A program made the translations under genes and the position numbers. Under the pieces are notes generated by a model. The model made no database searches. It saw only the letters and a program-made list of their open reading frames with translations, and was not told the DNA's origin. From Gammaproteobacteria bacterium (GTDB lineage: Bacteria; Pseudomonadota; Gammaproteobacteria; Chromatiales; Chromatiaceae): a DNA stretch of 64,000 bases. The stretch is from positions 456 to 64,455 of the forward strand of contig JAGRGY010000029.1 in assembly GCA_020445255.1 (NCBI GenBank). Reading direction: 5' to 3'. Below are positions 17,078 through 26,125 of the stretch, in pieces; position 1 is the stretch's first letter; the number at the start of each line of letters is the position of its first letter.

Positions 17078-17779
17078 TCACTTCTGCTTCTCGTAGCTGA
17101 GCCAGGCTTGGGGATGTTCCTTCGTCTTGTGCTTGTCAAAGGCGAGCCGCGTCTCATGAGGAACTTCCCCTTCGAGTTTCAGCGTATAGAGGGTCTGGCC
17201 GCCGCCAAGAGTGGTCTTCGACACACTGAAAAACCCCGTGACGAACACCTGAAGCTTGTTGTCGCCCCACAGGGTCGGGATCGAAGCGGCATCACGGATG
17301 TTCGGCAGATCAAAACGGATGCGGGAAGCGCACCCGGCCTCTATGTCTTTTTCGTCGGCGGGCAGGGGGAATCCTTCCGCCCCGAAATTCAACATGCCTT
17401 CGTAATCGGCCTTCTGGTCCGGCCAGCATTTTGTGAAAATCGGATTGTCAAAGCGGTCGGTTGAGGCGCGGATATTGGGATCGTCGATATAGAGCGGATC
17501 AATCGGGATGTAACGGACTATGGTTGCATCCAGATACACCGTCTTGCCCTCATTCTTGTCCAGGAATTTGTGGATTTCACGTTTCGGATTGGGATCAAGC
17601 ACGTTGATCGGTCCGCTGTAAGAATCGAACTTCTCCAGTTCAACCTGCTCCGCCTGTGTCGGAGGAGAAGGGGCTCGGCTATCCGCCGCTTGCGCACTCT
17701 GGGAGCCAAGCACCACACAAAGGCTGCACAGGAACAGTCGCGTGAGGTGAACACGGCTGCGAAGGAAAAGGGAAGACAT
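17078..17779 (-). CDS. Exported protein, unknown function
   Basis: A 233-aa protein with a signal peptide (SSLFLRSRVHLTRLFLC, cleavage after SAQAA). ATG at 17,779 is chosen because AAGGAG lies eight bases upstream; an in-frame TTG two codons earlier is less likely. The mature domain mixes beta strands (TVYLDATIVRYIPID, LQVFVTGFFSV) with two Cys that could form a disulfide. It would be periplasmic or surface exposed. It is divergent from the Rhs gene and may be expressed from the shared intergenic region, so a link with Rhs export or protection is possible but unproven. Family not recognised. Confidence 0.65.
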   Translation of the reverse strand: MSSLFLRSRVHLTRLFLCSLCVVLGSQSAQAADSRAPSPPTQAEQVELEKFDSYSGPINVLDPNPKREIHKFLDKNEGKTVYLDATIVRYIPIDPLYIDDPNIRASTDRFDNPIFTKCWPDQKADYEGMLNFGAEGFPLPADEKDIEAGCASRIRFDLPNIRDAASIPTLWGDNKLQVFVTGFFSVSKTTLGGGQTLYTLKLEGEVPHETRLAFDKHKTKEHPQAWLSYEKQK

Positions 17780-17909
17780 GGGCAAAGCTCCTTAAGAAAA
17801 TATCCTTGCAAAGAATGACGAACACACTGATTACCGATTGCATGGGCAAAAAGACAACCGGGAGTGTTTTTTTCTTGCCTGTACTGTTTTACTTTTTTTA
17901 GTATCAAAT

Positions 17910-17926
17910 ACGCAAACATTTTGCGT
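17910..17926. promoter_or_regulatory. Perfect inverted repeat between exported-protein gene and rhs
   Basis: ACGCAAA-CAT-TTTGCGT is a perfect 7-base palindrome in an AT-rich divergent intergenic region, 62 bases before the Rhs start at 17,988. It could be an operator for either gene. Confidence 0.4.
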
Positions 17927-17987
17927 GTGTGTTTCAGATAATTTGAAGTGTTGGACAGGATGTCCATCGCTTTAACGAGTTTCTTGC

Positions 17988-20900
17988 ATGGAGAGCGTTA
18001 TGAACAGTGCTTCGCGTGGCTGTGTATTATTTTCCAAGCTCTGTTTATTGACGATTTTCAGCATCTCGTTGTTAAGCGGAATTTCACAACCCGCCAGAGC
18101 CGATGACTGTTCGACACTGCCGACCTGGCTTTATCCCTATTCGCCAAATGTTAATTACCCGCAATATCCATTTTACGGGGCGTTCAATAATTCCAAAACC
18201 TATTATTCAACGTCGAATTGCGACGGTCATGTGACCAAGTCTTTCGTCAACGATACTTATGATCGCCGTCCGACCAAAGGCCCGAACGACCAGTATAAAG
18301 CCTATGCGTCGACAACGAATGATATCCATGGGAATCCGCAATTTAACAAATCCAACCCTCAGGCCCTTCAGAATCAGCATGGCGGCTATGCGGAAGCGGA
18401 AATCTGGGGCGGGTATAGCAATTTCAAAAACAACCCGCTTGTCGATGACATGCTCTGGATTGACCAGCCGGGGGCCAGTGCTGGCGATAAAGCCGAGATT
18501 CCCTTTAAGCTCTGTTACAAGTACCGCGACATGTTAACAACAGGCACTGTCTATAACAGCTATTCGGATGGGATTGTGACGTCCGCTCTGGGGATGTTTG
18601 CGTATCTCGGTTCAGGCGGCGATACGGTTACTTGGGATACGTCTGGCGGAAACGTCATCAACCATGGCAGCGCGTCAAACCCTACTTACGATCAATGCAA
18701 TACCGGGAAATTTACGATAGACGGGCCGGGGATGGGAGTTTATTCGCGCCTTTACATGAACTCCATCGGTACACGCCACGATATGCCCGCGCCCAGCTAT
18801 CAGCAGCGCCGCCATGGCAAGGTTGAGGGGGATTTTCAGATTACGAGCCTGCCGACCGGTGTGAGCTGTTCCAGCGCTTCTGGCGTGTTTCCGGGGTGCG
18901 AGTTTCCGGTCGATCCTCTGGAACAGCCCGGTGAAAACCGCAAGAAAGAACCGGATAATTCCTGTGATGGAACAGGTTCACCTTCTGCTTTGACAGGCAA
19001 TCCCATCAACTTTGCTTACGGGTTCAAGCTTCAAAGAGAAAACGATTACTCCGGTGGCGGCGCTTTGGCTCTGACCCGCATTTACCGCAGCAACGGCGAC
19101 TGGCTTGATTTTAATTTCGGAAAATACTGGCGGCATAATTACGACCGCTCGCTTCAGGTCGTAAACGGGCCGCAGTCCGATTCAGCGCTTATTACGACCG
19201 CTCAGGGTACGGCCTATATGTTCCGTTCGGATTCGGGGGCCAATGACTGGCAGGCATTGGATTCAGATGTTAAGGCGACGTTTGAAGAGATCTACGATTC
19301 GACCCCAACCCTGACCGGCTATCTCTATACAAGCGAGAACAAAACCAAGGAATATTACGATACGGATAAGAAACTGACCCGCATCGAATATCAGGGCGGG
19401 GAAGCTCTGGACCTTGCTTATGACACGTCAGACCGGCTTTCAACGGTTACGGACGAGCAAGGCCGTACACTGACTTTCTCATACGACACGTCGGACCGGG
19501 TGTCTTCCGTAGTCACACCGGACGGAACGTTCAGCTACAGCTACGATTCCAACAATAACCTCACACAGGTCACCAAGCCCGATACCAATACCCGGATTTA
19601 TCACTATGAGGATACGGCCTACCTGAATGCACTGACCGGGATTACCAACGAAGATAGCGTACGCATTGCCACATGGGGCTATGATTCCGAAGGCCGTGTG
19701 GACTCATCCGAACATGCCGGAGGTGTTGATAATTACACGGTCACTTACAATTCCGATGGCACTGTGACGGAAACAAGTCCGCTCGGTAAGGAGACGATCT
19801 ATACCTTTACGGTGATCAACGGCGTTCGCAAGATTTCCAAAGTGGACGGACAGGCCAGTACGCACTGCCCGGCGGCCAATATGGATTATACATATGATGC
19901 CAACGGCTATCTTGCCAGTGTCACAGATTGGGAAGGGCATGTAACCAACTACACATACGACTCCAGCGGTTTGGAGACCTCCCGTACGGAAGCCGTTGGC
20001 ACAGCGGAAGAGCGCACAATCTCGACCACATGGGTTCCGAGCCTACGCCTGCCCGATGTCATCACCGAAACCGGGAAGACGACCGATTACGCCTATGATT
20101 CCGACGGGCGCATGACCTCCGTCACCGTAACGGACACCAATACCTCAGAGACCCGCACGACTAGTTACACCTACTGGAGCAATTCAACAGGATCGGGCGG
20201 GCAGACCATTCTGGGCCGCTTGAAAGAGATTGATGGGCCGCGCACGGATGTCACCGACAAGACGACCTTCACCTACGATTCCGACTTCCGTCTGATCAAG
20301 ACGACGGACGCACTCGGCCATTACACGGAAACGACATCGTTTGATTCCGCGGACCGTCCGCTGATCATGAAGGATCAGAACGGGGTCGAGACCCGCATGA
20401 CCTATGACACGCTCGGGCGTCTTGCGACGACGACTCAAGCGTATGGAACGTCGCTGGCCGCGACGACTACCTTCACCTATGACGATGTCGGTAATGTCAC
20501 CAGCATTGAGTCGCCCAACGGGACGACGGTGACCTACACCTATGATTCGGCCAACCGGCTGACCGGGATGGAAGATGATCTGGGTAATACGATCACTTAC
20601 ACACTGGATGATGCCGGGAACATATTGAGCGAGCAGCGTAAGGACCCTTCCACCACCCTCAAATACACCCACTCCCAAACCTTCGATGAAATGTCACGCC
20701 TGCTGACCTCAGTCGGGGCAAGCAGCGCGTGGAGCCGCTCATACGCCTACGATAAGAATAGCAATTTGACGACCTCCACGGATGCGAACAGCAACGCGAC
20801 CACGTTTGCTTATGACGGGCTGGATCGCCTGATTACCTCTACGGACGCGCTTTCAGGCGTGACGGAGAATACGATCAACGATCTGGATCAGACAACCGCG

Positions 20901-22913
20901 ATTGAAGACCCGCGCACCAACACAACGACCTATGCTTATAACGCCTTTGGCGATGTGACTCAGATCGTCAGCCCTGATACGGGCACGGCGAGCTATACGC
21001 ATGACAAGGCCGGGAATATCACCCAGATGGTCGATGCGCGTTCGGTGGTGACCAACGCCACCTATGATGCGATCAACCGTCTGGCGACCGTTGCCTATCC
21101 CTCCGATAGTTCGCTCAATGTCACGCTGACATATGATGACAACCCAAGTACGACAGGTGCTTGCGGCACGTCCGTAGGCCGTTTGTGCCGGGTGGTCGAT
21201 GCCGCCGGGACGACGGACTACAAATACAACGATCTCGGTCAACTCATTGAGGTGAAGGAAGTCCGGGGCAGCCTGACCTTCACCACCGCTTATGAATATG
21301 ATCTGGCCGGAATTTTCAAGAAAATCACGCTGCCTTCAGGCCGCGACATCGACTACACGCTGAACGGTAATGGACATGTTACCAGCGTAGCTGCGGAAGT
21401 GAATAGCACGTCTACAACGCTGGCCAGTTCCATTACCTATCTGCCGTTCGGTCCGATGACCGGCCTGACCTACGGGAACTCCAAGACCTTAAGCGCGACC
21501 TACGATCAGGATTACCGTCCGACCAACCGCACGGTTTCTGGGGTGTTTAATGAGACTTATGCCACAGATGATGAAGGCAACATCACGCAAAAAGGCTCAT
21601 GGACCTACGCCTATGATGAACTAAACCGGCTGGACGAGCAGGATGACAGCTCGACCACCACCGCCTTCACCTATGATGCGATCGGCAATCGCCTGACGGA
21701 AAATGATGGCAGTACGACGACCTATACCTATCCCTCGACCTCTTCAAAACTCAGCAGCCTGGGCTCGGATTCCTACACCTACGATGCGATGGGCAATATC
21801 ACGGATGACGCTGCGCTCGCCTACACGTGGAGCGCTGCTGCTCTGCTCAAGGAGGTCAAGACCAGCGGCACCAGCATGGTTCTGGGCACTTATACCTATG
21901 ATGCGAGCAACCTGCGCACCAAAAAGGTCGCGGGCGGGAATACCGTTCACTATGTTTATGGGCTGGGCGGGTTGCTGTATGGCGAATACGACAATAGCGG
22001 TGCTCTGATCCGCGAATATGTGTATCTAAACGACGAACCGCTGGCGCAGATTGATACGGGCTCGCCTGAAGTGCTGACCTATCTGCATACGGATCATCTT
22101 ATGACCGCACGTGCAGGCAGCAATGCAGCGGGCAGCACGGTCTGGACATGGAATAGCGGGGCGTTCGGGAAAGAAGCGGCCACGGGCACGGCAACCGTCA
22201 ATCTCCGCTTCCCCGGCCAGTACTTCGATTCCGAGACGGGCCTCCACTACAACTGGAACCGCTATTACAATCCTGCTATCGGGCGTTATGTTTCCAGCGA
22301 TCCTATTGGTTTGGTCGGGGGTTTGAGTACTTTTGGATATGCAGGGCAAAGCCCGATTATATACAGTGATGCAGAAGGACTAGCTTTTGCTGCGAGCGCT
22401 GGCACTGGCGTTGCTACACTACCTCCACCTGCTAGCTCGCCTGGTCAGCCAGGGGCATGTTATGGTTTTGGGTATTTGACTTGTGGAGAATTGCTTCAGT
22501 TACAGGAATATATATATAGAACGGCGCAAAGTCTTTCACATAGCGTTGTTTACCAGCAGTGTTCTATTCTGACTAGGCAGTTCGGTACCCCACTATACGC
22601 ATTTTATAATCGCGGTAGGTTTTCTACCATTGAAGAATTCTGTCAATATGTTGCCGACAAGACTTGTGGGCCTGTTGGGCCAACTATTAACGAAGCGAAA
22701 AAGACGAGAAAAAGCGATCATGACAAAGCCAATGATGTGCCCACCTATGCGAAAGGAAACAGAAGGGGACCAAACGAAGACTGTGATGCGTTTGCTGCGA
22801 GGGTCTTAGCTGAGAATTATCCTGACCCAGCTCATCCCAACAGAATAGCACGAGGACCGACCTCAGAATTTAGCAAGATAAAGAAATGGTGCCAAAGAAA
22901 TGGGGAATGGTGA
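17988..22913 (+). CDS. Rhs/YD-repeat polymorphic toxin with Sec signal peptide
   Basis: A 1641-aa protein. Residues about 10-38 form a signal peptide (LLTIFSISLLSGISQPARA), so it is Sec-exported rather than a typical PAAR-Rhs type VI effector. Residues about 320-390 carry the Rhs start block (LTGNPINFAYGFKLQRENDYSGGGALALTRIYRS in two adjoining parts). About 25 YD repeats (variants of YTYDxxGRLTS) run from about 450 to 1400, followed by the Rhs core end RYYNPAIGRYVSSDPIGL near residue 1425-1440. The last 190 residues are the variable toxin tip, AT-rich and with several Cys, ending SEFSKIKKWCQRNGEW. ATG at 18,000 with GGAGAG just upstream is an alternative start. Toxin activity not identified. 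Confidence 0.88.
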   Translation: MESVMNSASRGCVLFSKLCLLTIFSISLLSGISQPARADDCSTLPTWLYPYSPNVNYPQYPFYGAFNNSKTYYSTSNCDGHVTKSFVNDTYDRRPTKGPNDQYKAYASTTNDIHGNPQFNKSNPQALQNQHGGYAEAEIWGGYSNFKNNPLVDDMLWIDQPGASAGDKAEIPFKLCYKYRDMLTTGTVYNSYSDGIVTSALGMFAYLGSGGDTVTWDTSGGNVINHGSASNPTYDQCNTGKFTIDGPGMGVYSRLYMNSIGTRHDMPAPSYQQRRHGKVEGDFQITSLPTGVSCSSASGVFPGCEFPVDPLEQPGENRKKEPDNSCDGTGSPSALTGNPINFAYGFKLQRENDYSGGGALALTRIYRSNGDWLDFNFGKYWRHNYDRSLQVVNGPQSDSALITTAQGTAYMFRSDSGANDWQALDSDVKATFEEIYDSTPTLTGYLYTSENKTKEYYDTDKKLTRIEYQGGEALDLAYDTSDRLSTVTDEQGRTLTFSYDTSDRVSSVVTPDGTFSYSYDSNNNLTQVTKPDTNTRIYHYEDTAYLNALTGITNEDSVRIATWGYDSEGRVDSSEHAGGVDNYTVTYNSDGTVTETSPLGKETIYTFTVINGVRKISKVDGQASTHCPAANMDYTYDANGYLASVTDWEGHVTNYTYDSSGLETSRTEAVGTAEERTISTTWVPSLRLPDVITETGKTTDYAYDSDGRMTSVTVTDTNTSETRTTSYTYWSNSTGSGGQTILGRLKEIDGPRTDVTDKTTFTYDSDFRLIKTTDALGHYTETTSFDSADRPLIMKDQNGVETRMTYDTLGRLATTTQAYGTSLAATTTFTYDDVGNVTSIESPNGTTVTYTYDSANRLTGMEDDLGNTITYTLDDAGNILSEQRKDPSTTLKYTHSQTFDEMSRLLTSVGASSAWSRSYAYDKNSNLTTSTDANSNATTFAYDGLDRLITSTDALSGVTENTINDLDQTTAIEDPRTNTTTYAYNAFGDVTQIVSPDTGTASYTHDKAGNITQMVDARSVVTNATYDAINRLATVAYPSDSSLNVTLTYDDNPSTTGACGTSVGRLCRVVDAAGTTDYKYNDLGQLIEVKEVRGSLTFTTAYEYDLAGIFKKITLPSGRDIDYTLNGNGHVTSVAAEVNSTSTTLASSITYLPFGPMTGLTYGNSKTLSATYDQDYRPTNRTVSGVFNETYATDDEGNITQKGSWTYAYDELNRLDEQDDSSTTTAFTYDAIGNRLTENDGSTTTYTYPSTSSKLSSLGSDSYTYDAMGNITDDAALAYTWSAAALLKEVKTSGTSMVLGTYTYDASNLRTKKVAGGNTVHYVYGLGGLLYGEYDNSGALIREYVYLNDEPLAQIDTGSPEVLTYLHTDHLMTARAGSNAAGSTVWTWNSGAFGKEAATGTATVNLRFPGQYFDSETGLHYNWNRYYNPAIGRYVSSDPIGLVGGLSTFGYAGQSPIIYSDAEGLAFAASAGTGVATLPPPASSPGQPGACYGFGYLTCGELLQLQEYIYRTAQSLSHSVVYQQCSILTRQFGTPLYAFYNRGRFSTIEEFCQYVADKTCGPVGPTINEAKKTRKSDHDKANDVPTYAKGNRRGPNEDCDAFAARVLAENYPDPAHPNRIARGPTSEFSKIKKWCQRNGEW

Positions 22914-22919
22914 GAGTGT

Positions 22920-23468
22920 ATGGTCCGGGCTGATGGAGAAACGAGGGTGACATATTTTCCTTACTATTTCGTAATCGACGGAACCAAGGGGCTCCTTATC
23001 TGGTTTGCGTCCAAAGATGGAGATGTTTTCCTTAAAGACGAAAATGACGATGTTCTCGTTTTCTTAGATCGTGATGATTTTGAGAGCCGAAGAGGGAAGG
23101 ACATCGTGAGCGTGGCATGGACTGAGGCATCGTGCATTAACATTGATGAGCTGAGAAGAAGTATTGAGAAATTGATTGATCACGATTCTGACAAAGAAGC
23201 TTTGCTTTCAGATATCTTGGATGATTGGAATTTTTTCGATGATTTTATTCGGACGGTGGGCGCGGAGGGTGAGTTTCTGCATTTAAAGGAAACTGAAGTA
23301 CTGAATTTGTATAACAAGGTTTTTGCACATTCTCACGTAGGAGCGCTAACTTTAGGTCCTGGTGATGTGAAATCATCATGGAAAGAATCGGAGTTGAAAT
23401 CTCTTAAAACGATACTGAATAATTTTTGTGATTTTTTCTGCGATAAAATTTCTCACAGGGGCGATTGA
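22920..23468 (+). CDS. Probable immunity protein for the Rhs toxin tip
   Basis: A 182-aa acidic protein starting seven bases after the rhs stop. It is AT-rich like the toxin tip and rich in Asp and Glu (ASKDGDVFLKDENDDVLVFLDRDDF), typical of immunity proteins that bind a basic nuclease toxin. No signal peptide. A GTG at 22,948 is a possible later start. No family name recognised. Immunity is inferred from position directly after the toxin tip, size, charge and shared composition. Confidence 0.6.
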   Translation: MVRADGETRVTYFPYYFVIDGTKGLLIWFASKDGDVFLKDENDDVLVFLDRDDFESRRGKDIVSVAWTEASCINIDELRRSIEKLIDHDSDKEALLSDILDDWNFFDDFIRTVGAEGEFLHLKETEVLNLYNKVFAHSHVGALTLGPGDVKSSWKESELKSLKTILNNFCDFFCDKISHRGD

Positions 23469-23489
23469 TAGTGATCATGGGAAAAGGCG

Positions 23490-23858
23490 ATGACTTGGTA
23501 CTCAGCGAGTGCAATATTTTACTTTGAATATAAGGATGGCAAGCAGGATGATTATCTTGTTTGGGAAAATGTCTATCTTTTAGAGGCATCTTCGGTTGAT
23601 GAGGCGAGGTCTAAAGCTGAGTCATATGCTCGACAGTATGAAGGTGATTCATCTGGTACCTTACAGTTGGATGGGCGTGCGGTGACTCAAAGATACTGTG
23701 GACTTCGGAAGCTTATGGAGGCAAGAAACTCAATTTGCCTCACAGAAGGTTCTCTTGAGGGCGCGGAGGTCACATTCAGTAAATTCCTAGTCAAGGATCG
23801 AAAAAGTCTTGACCGCTTGACGTCAGGTGAATCGGTGGAAGTTATATACGACGAGTAA
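23490..23858 (+). CDS. DUF4288-like small protein, second immunity candidate
   Basis: A 122-aa protein with the DUF4288 look: MTWYSASAIFYFEYKDGKQ at the start and a central YLLEASSVDEARSKAESYAR helix. Such proteins are often found after Rhs or other polymorphic toxins and in immunity gene arrays. It lies 21 bases after the preceding gene and shares its AT-rich composition. It may be an immunity gene kept from an earlier toxin tip. The next genes are on the other strand, so the rhs operon ends here. Confidence 0.6.
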   Translation: MTWYSASAIFYFEYKDGKQDDYLVWENVYLLEASSVDEARSKAESYARQYEGDSSGTLQLDGRAVTQRYCGLRKLMEARNSICLTEGSLEGAEVTFSKFLVKDRKSLDRLTSGESVEVIYDE

Positions 23859-23901
23859 TAAGTTTCTCATGGCGTGAACATGCCGGATGATGGGTTACGC
23901 C

Positions 23902-24111
23902 CTAGGCGGCAAACAGTTTGTCGTCGGTCATCGCGCCAAAGCGTTTCTTGAGGTGGCAAAGAATTTCCTGCGATAGTCCATCCGTCTTCAAGTTGCGCAG
24001 GTTCCATCGCAGGATTTTGAAAGGTTGGCGGGTGAACATCGGGTGCATCGCCAGAGCGCTCAACAGCGTTTCGAGGTCGTCGATCAGTTTAGCCGTGTCA
24101 TCGTCACGCAT
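23902..24111 (-). CDS. Small 69-aa protein after the relaxase
   Basis: A 69-aa helical protein (MRDDDTAKLIDDLETLLSA at the start, NLKTDGLSQEILCHLKKRFG near the end). Its ATG overlaps the end of the relaxase gene by eight bases, so it is the last gene of the mob operon and probably translationally coupled. It may be a mobilisation accessory or a copy-control protein. Family not recognised. Confidence 0.6.
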   Translation of the reverse strand: MRDDDTAKLIDDLETLLSALAMHPMFTRQPFKILRWNLRNLKTDGLSQEILCHLKKRFGAMTDDKLFAA

Positions 24112-25453
24112 CGGGTTCGTGCCCTTTGTCCTTTCCCCGACCCGGACGGTGCGGTCCTTGTGAACGACCCTCCGACGGGCTCACGCCCAGATCGGGTTTT
24201 TTCAGCTTGCCCTTGAACACATCCGGCGTTACATCGCGCTCGGCTTCCGGGGTTGTCAGCTTCATCATACCGGCAATGAGGTTTTGCATTTCCTCTTCCT
24301 GTCGCTTGCGCATCGTATCGAACTGGTCCTGCAATTTCTGCCGCTGTTCAATCTGAACCTCGATCAGTGCCTGCCGTTCCTCACGGTCGCGGACATAACA
24401 GGTCCAGGCTTCCTTCTCGTTCGCTTTTCGGATGGACCAGTATTTCAAGGTCAGCTTGTCCCAGAGGCCCTTGAAGCCCTTGCGGATGCGCGACGCCCGA
24501 ACCGCCTGTTCCCTATCCCATCGTTTGTCCAGATAGGCTTTTTGCGCGGCGCGGTCCTTGCGGTGCTGATCCGTCATGGTCTTCTTGATGCGCAGGAGCG
24601 GGCGTAATTCCTGGTCGTGCTTACGCTGCACGTCCTGGCGGTAGGTCTCGAACAGGTCCCGGACCTGCGTGCCGATCTTCTCCTTTGCTTCCGCGACGGA
24701 CGGCAGAGATGTCGGAGGTCCGAGCCGTTTTTCGAGGGCCTTGGCTTTGATTCCGAGCTGCCGTGTGACGGAGAAGACTTCCCCGTACACATCCACAGCC
24801 ACGAAGCCGCGCCGGTCGCCCCGTGCGAGCATGAATCCGCGTTCCTCAAGTACAGCGTTAAACGCTTTCGCGCTGTCCGCTGCCGCCCAGCATTCCTGCA
24901 CACAGGCTTTGATCGCCGAAGCGCTGCGTCCGGTGCGGGCGGCCTGCTGCCATTCTTGCCGCGTATAGGTCAGGGGATTGCGGTGCGCCTTATCAATCAA
25001 GCCCCTGGGCATCGTCCAGCCATGCTCGATGAAGAGGGCGCGCGAGAGCGCCTGGAGCTTCCTGCGATCGAAGGCGATATTGATCCCCTTCATCTCAGTC
25101 GCGTCGATCCGGCTCCACACGCAATGGGCATGGCGGCGGCCTTCCTTCTCATGGAAGACGACCACGCGGGGCTGCCCTGCGAGCCCCAGCTTGTCCTCAA
25201 TGGCTTTGAGCGCCTTCTCGAAGATTTCGACCGGAACGCTTACATCCATCGGCGGATTCATCGAAAGCGAATACAGATACTGCGCGCACCGCGTTCCCTT
25301 TGAGAGCGCATAGGCTTCTTCGAGCGCGCCGCGCACAGTGGTGGCCAGAAACCCCCGGACCTGGTGGACGCTCACATGCTCGTTCTGCATTCCATTCAGC
25401 AGGTGTGTGGCCATCTGCCTGCCTCCACCGCGCGGGTTTCCTTTTAAGATCAT
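24104..25453 (-). CDS. Relaxase/mobilisation nuclease (MobA/VirD2 family)
   Basis: A 449-aa relaxase. The N-terminal catalytic domain has the expected blocks: an early GGGRQMATHLL segment, a central YLYSLSMNPP strand, and the HxH-type metal site in GRRHAHCVWSRID (about 127-139). It would nick oriT, attach to the 5' end and lead single-strand transfer, using a conjugation machine supplied in trans. The C-terminal third is a Lys/Arg/Gln-rich coiled coil (about 255-400) with no helicase motifs. No obvious N-terminal nucleophile Tyr is apparent, which is odd for the family. It starts inside the end of the mobC-like gene (ATGA overlap). Confidence 0.8.
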   Translation of the reverse strand: MILKGNPRGGGRQMATHLLNGMQNEHVSVHQVRGFLATTVRGALEEAYALSKGTRCAQYLYSLSMNPPMDVSVPVEIFEKALKAIEDKLGLAGQPRVVVFHEKEGRRHAHCVWSRIDATEMKGINIAFDRRKLQALSRALFIEHGWTMPRGLIDKAHRNPLTYTRQEWQQAARTGRSASAIKACVQECWAAADSAKAFNAVLEERGFMLARGDRRGFVAVDVYGEVFSVTRQLGIKAKALEKRLGPPTSLPSVAEAKEKIGTQVRDLFETYRQDVQRKHDQELRPLLRIKKTMTDQHRKDRAAQKAYLDKRWDREQAVRASRIRKGFKGLWDKLTLKYWSIRKANEKEAWTCYVRDREERQALIEVQIEQRQKLQDQFDTMRKRQEEEMQNLIAGMMKLTTPEAERDVTPDVFKGKLKKPDLGVSPSEGRSQGPHRPGRGKDKGHEPDA

Positions 25454-25860
25454 GGACCGTCTCCCTTCTCGGTTCCGGCCTCCGGCTGGAGTCCAAGGGC
25501 GGTGAGGAGCAGGGCGCGCATGGTCCGGACGGCATCGCAGGATTCCAGCAGCGCCCGGTGGACATCCGCATTGACCGGCAGGGAGCCGGTATTGGCGGCT
25601 TTGGCGAGCTGGTTGATGTTCTGGGAGATGCGCGAGGCCCCGAGCAGCCCCAGCAGCCGGGCGAGTTCCGCCCGGTCCTTGACCGGCCGGGCTCCACGGG
25701 TCCGGGGCCGGACCTGCCGGTCGAATATCGCCTCCTTTATATAAGCCCCCCAGGGCTGGCCGTCGGCGAGTTCGTCCAGGGCCTTGCGTTCGTCCTCGGT
25801 CAACCGCAGCGAGAAGGGGGCCGGATACGATTTCCTGGAGGGAGGGCGCTTTCTAGCCAT
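25450..25860 (-). CDS. MobC-like relaxosome accessory protein
   Basis: A 136-aa protein with a basic N terminus (MARKRPPSRKSYPAPFS), a ribbon-helix-helix-like start (FSLRLTEDERKALDELAD) and the MobC-type segment RLLGLLGASRISQNINQLAKAANTG (in two parts, about 67-92). MobC proteins bind oriT and help the relaxase open the strands. It is the first gene of the three-gene mob operon, with the non-coding candidate oriT directly upstream. Assignment by domain look and position. Confidence 0.75.
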   Translation of the reverse strand: MARKRPPSRKSYPAPFSLRLTEDERKALDELADGQPWGAYIKEAIFDRQVRPRTRGARPVKDRAELARLLGLLGASRISQNINQLAKAANTGSLPVNADVHRALLESCDAVRTMRALLLTALGLQPEAGTEKGDGP

Positions 25861-26037
25861 TTTTGCGCCCTCCCATTGATGAATGGGACTGTTTTTCGGT
25901 AAAATGCCGCCCTTGTATAGCGCGGGCTCCCTCCAGGCTGGATAGTAACGCGCTTAATGGTGCGGGTCTGGAGGCAATATCGAAGGCAGTGACCAGCGCG
26001 AGATAGCGTTGGAAGCCAGCCCCCGCTACCAAATTGG
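25861..26037. other. Candidate origin of transfer (oriT)
   Basis: This non-coding stretch in front of mobC contains several short inverted repeats: GCCC-TTGTATAGC-GCGGGC, the near-palindrome TCCAGGCTGGA, and CCAGCGCGAGATAGCGTTGG. oriT usually sits beside mobC in small mobilisable elements. The nick site cannot be identified by eye. Confidence 0.4.
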
Positions 26038-26065
26038 AAAAGGCCGCGAAATCGCGGCCTTTTTT
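26038..26065. terminator. Strong bidirectional terminator
   Basis: An 11 to 12-base-pair stem AAAAGGCCGCGA/TCGCGGCCTTTT followed by a T run on the plus strand and preceded by an A run (a T run on the minus strand), so it can end transcripts from both sides. It lies between the candidate oriT and the tRNA-like sequence and insulates the island from the chromosome. Confidence 0.75.
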
Positions 26066-26125
26066 ATTGCCTGCGACGACCTGGAATTGAACCGGCGACC
26101 TATCCAAGGAACCGGATTCTCCAGC
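26066..26125 (-). other. tRNA T-arm-like sequence, candidate attachment site
   Basis: Read on the minus strand the segment contains GGTTCAATTCC (26,083-26,093), the sequence of a tRNA T-loop, in a context GGTCGCCGGTTCAATTCCAGG. The T stem is not perfect and no complete cloverleaf can be drawn. Integrative elements often insert at tRNA 3' ends and leave such a fragment at one end. It coincides with the change from island to chromosome-like sequence. Confidence 0.4.

Larger units (their letters stand above)
1..26125. mobile_element. Mobilisable genomic island (right part; left end lies outside the window)
   Basis: This stretch carries a phosphorothioate-type defence cassette, an ardA antirestriction gene, a ParB-like remnant, an Rhs toxin with immunity genes, and a relaxase with a MobC-like protein. 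Base composition varies strongly from gene to gene and is visibly AT-richer than the even, GC-rich sequence after about 26,200. The right boundary is inferred from the mob genes, a strong terminator at 26,038-26,065 and a tRNA T-arm-like sequence just beyond. No integrase is seen, so either it lies to the left of the window or the island is moved by another element. The boundary is an inference; the cargo is seen directly. Confidence 0.65.

Noticed and set aside
19390..22300. Dense periodic repeats that could suggest a CRISPR array or tandem satellite
   Set aside because: The period is protein-level (YD repeats of the Rhs shell) with diverged bases and one open frame. There are no identical direct repeats with unique spacers.
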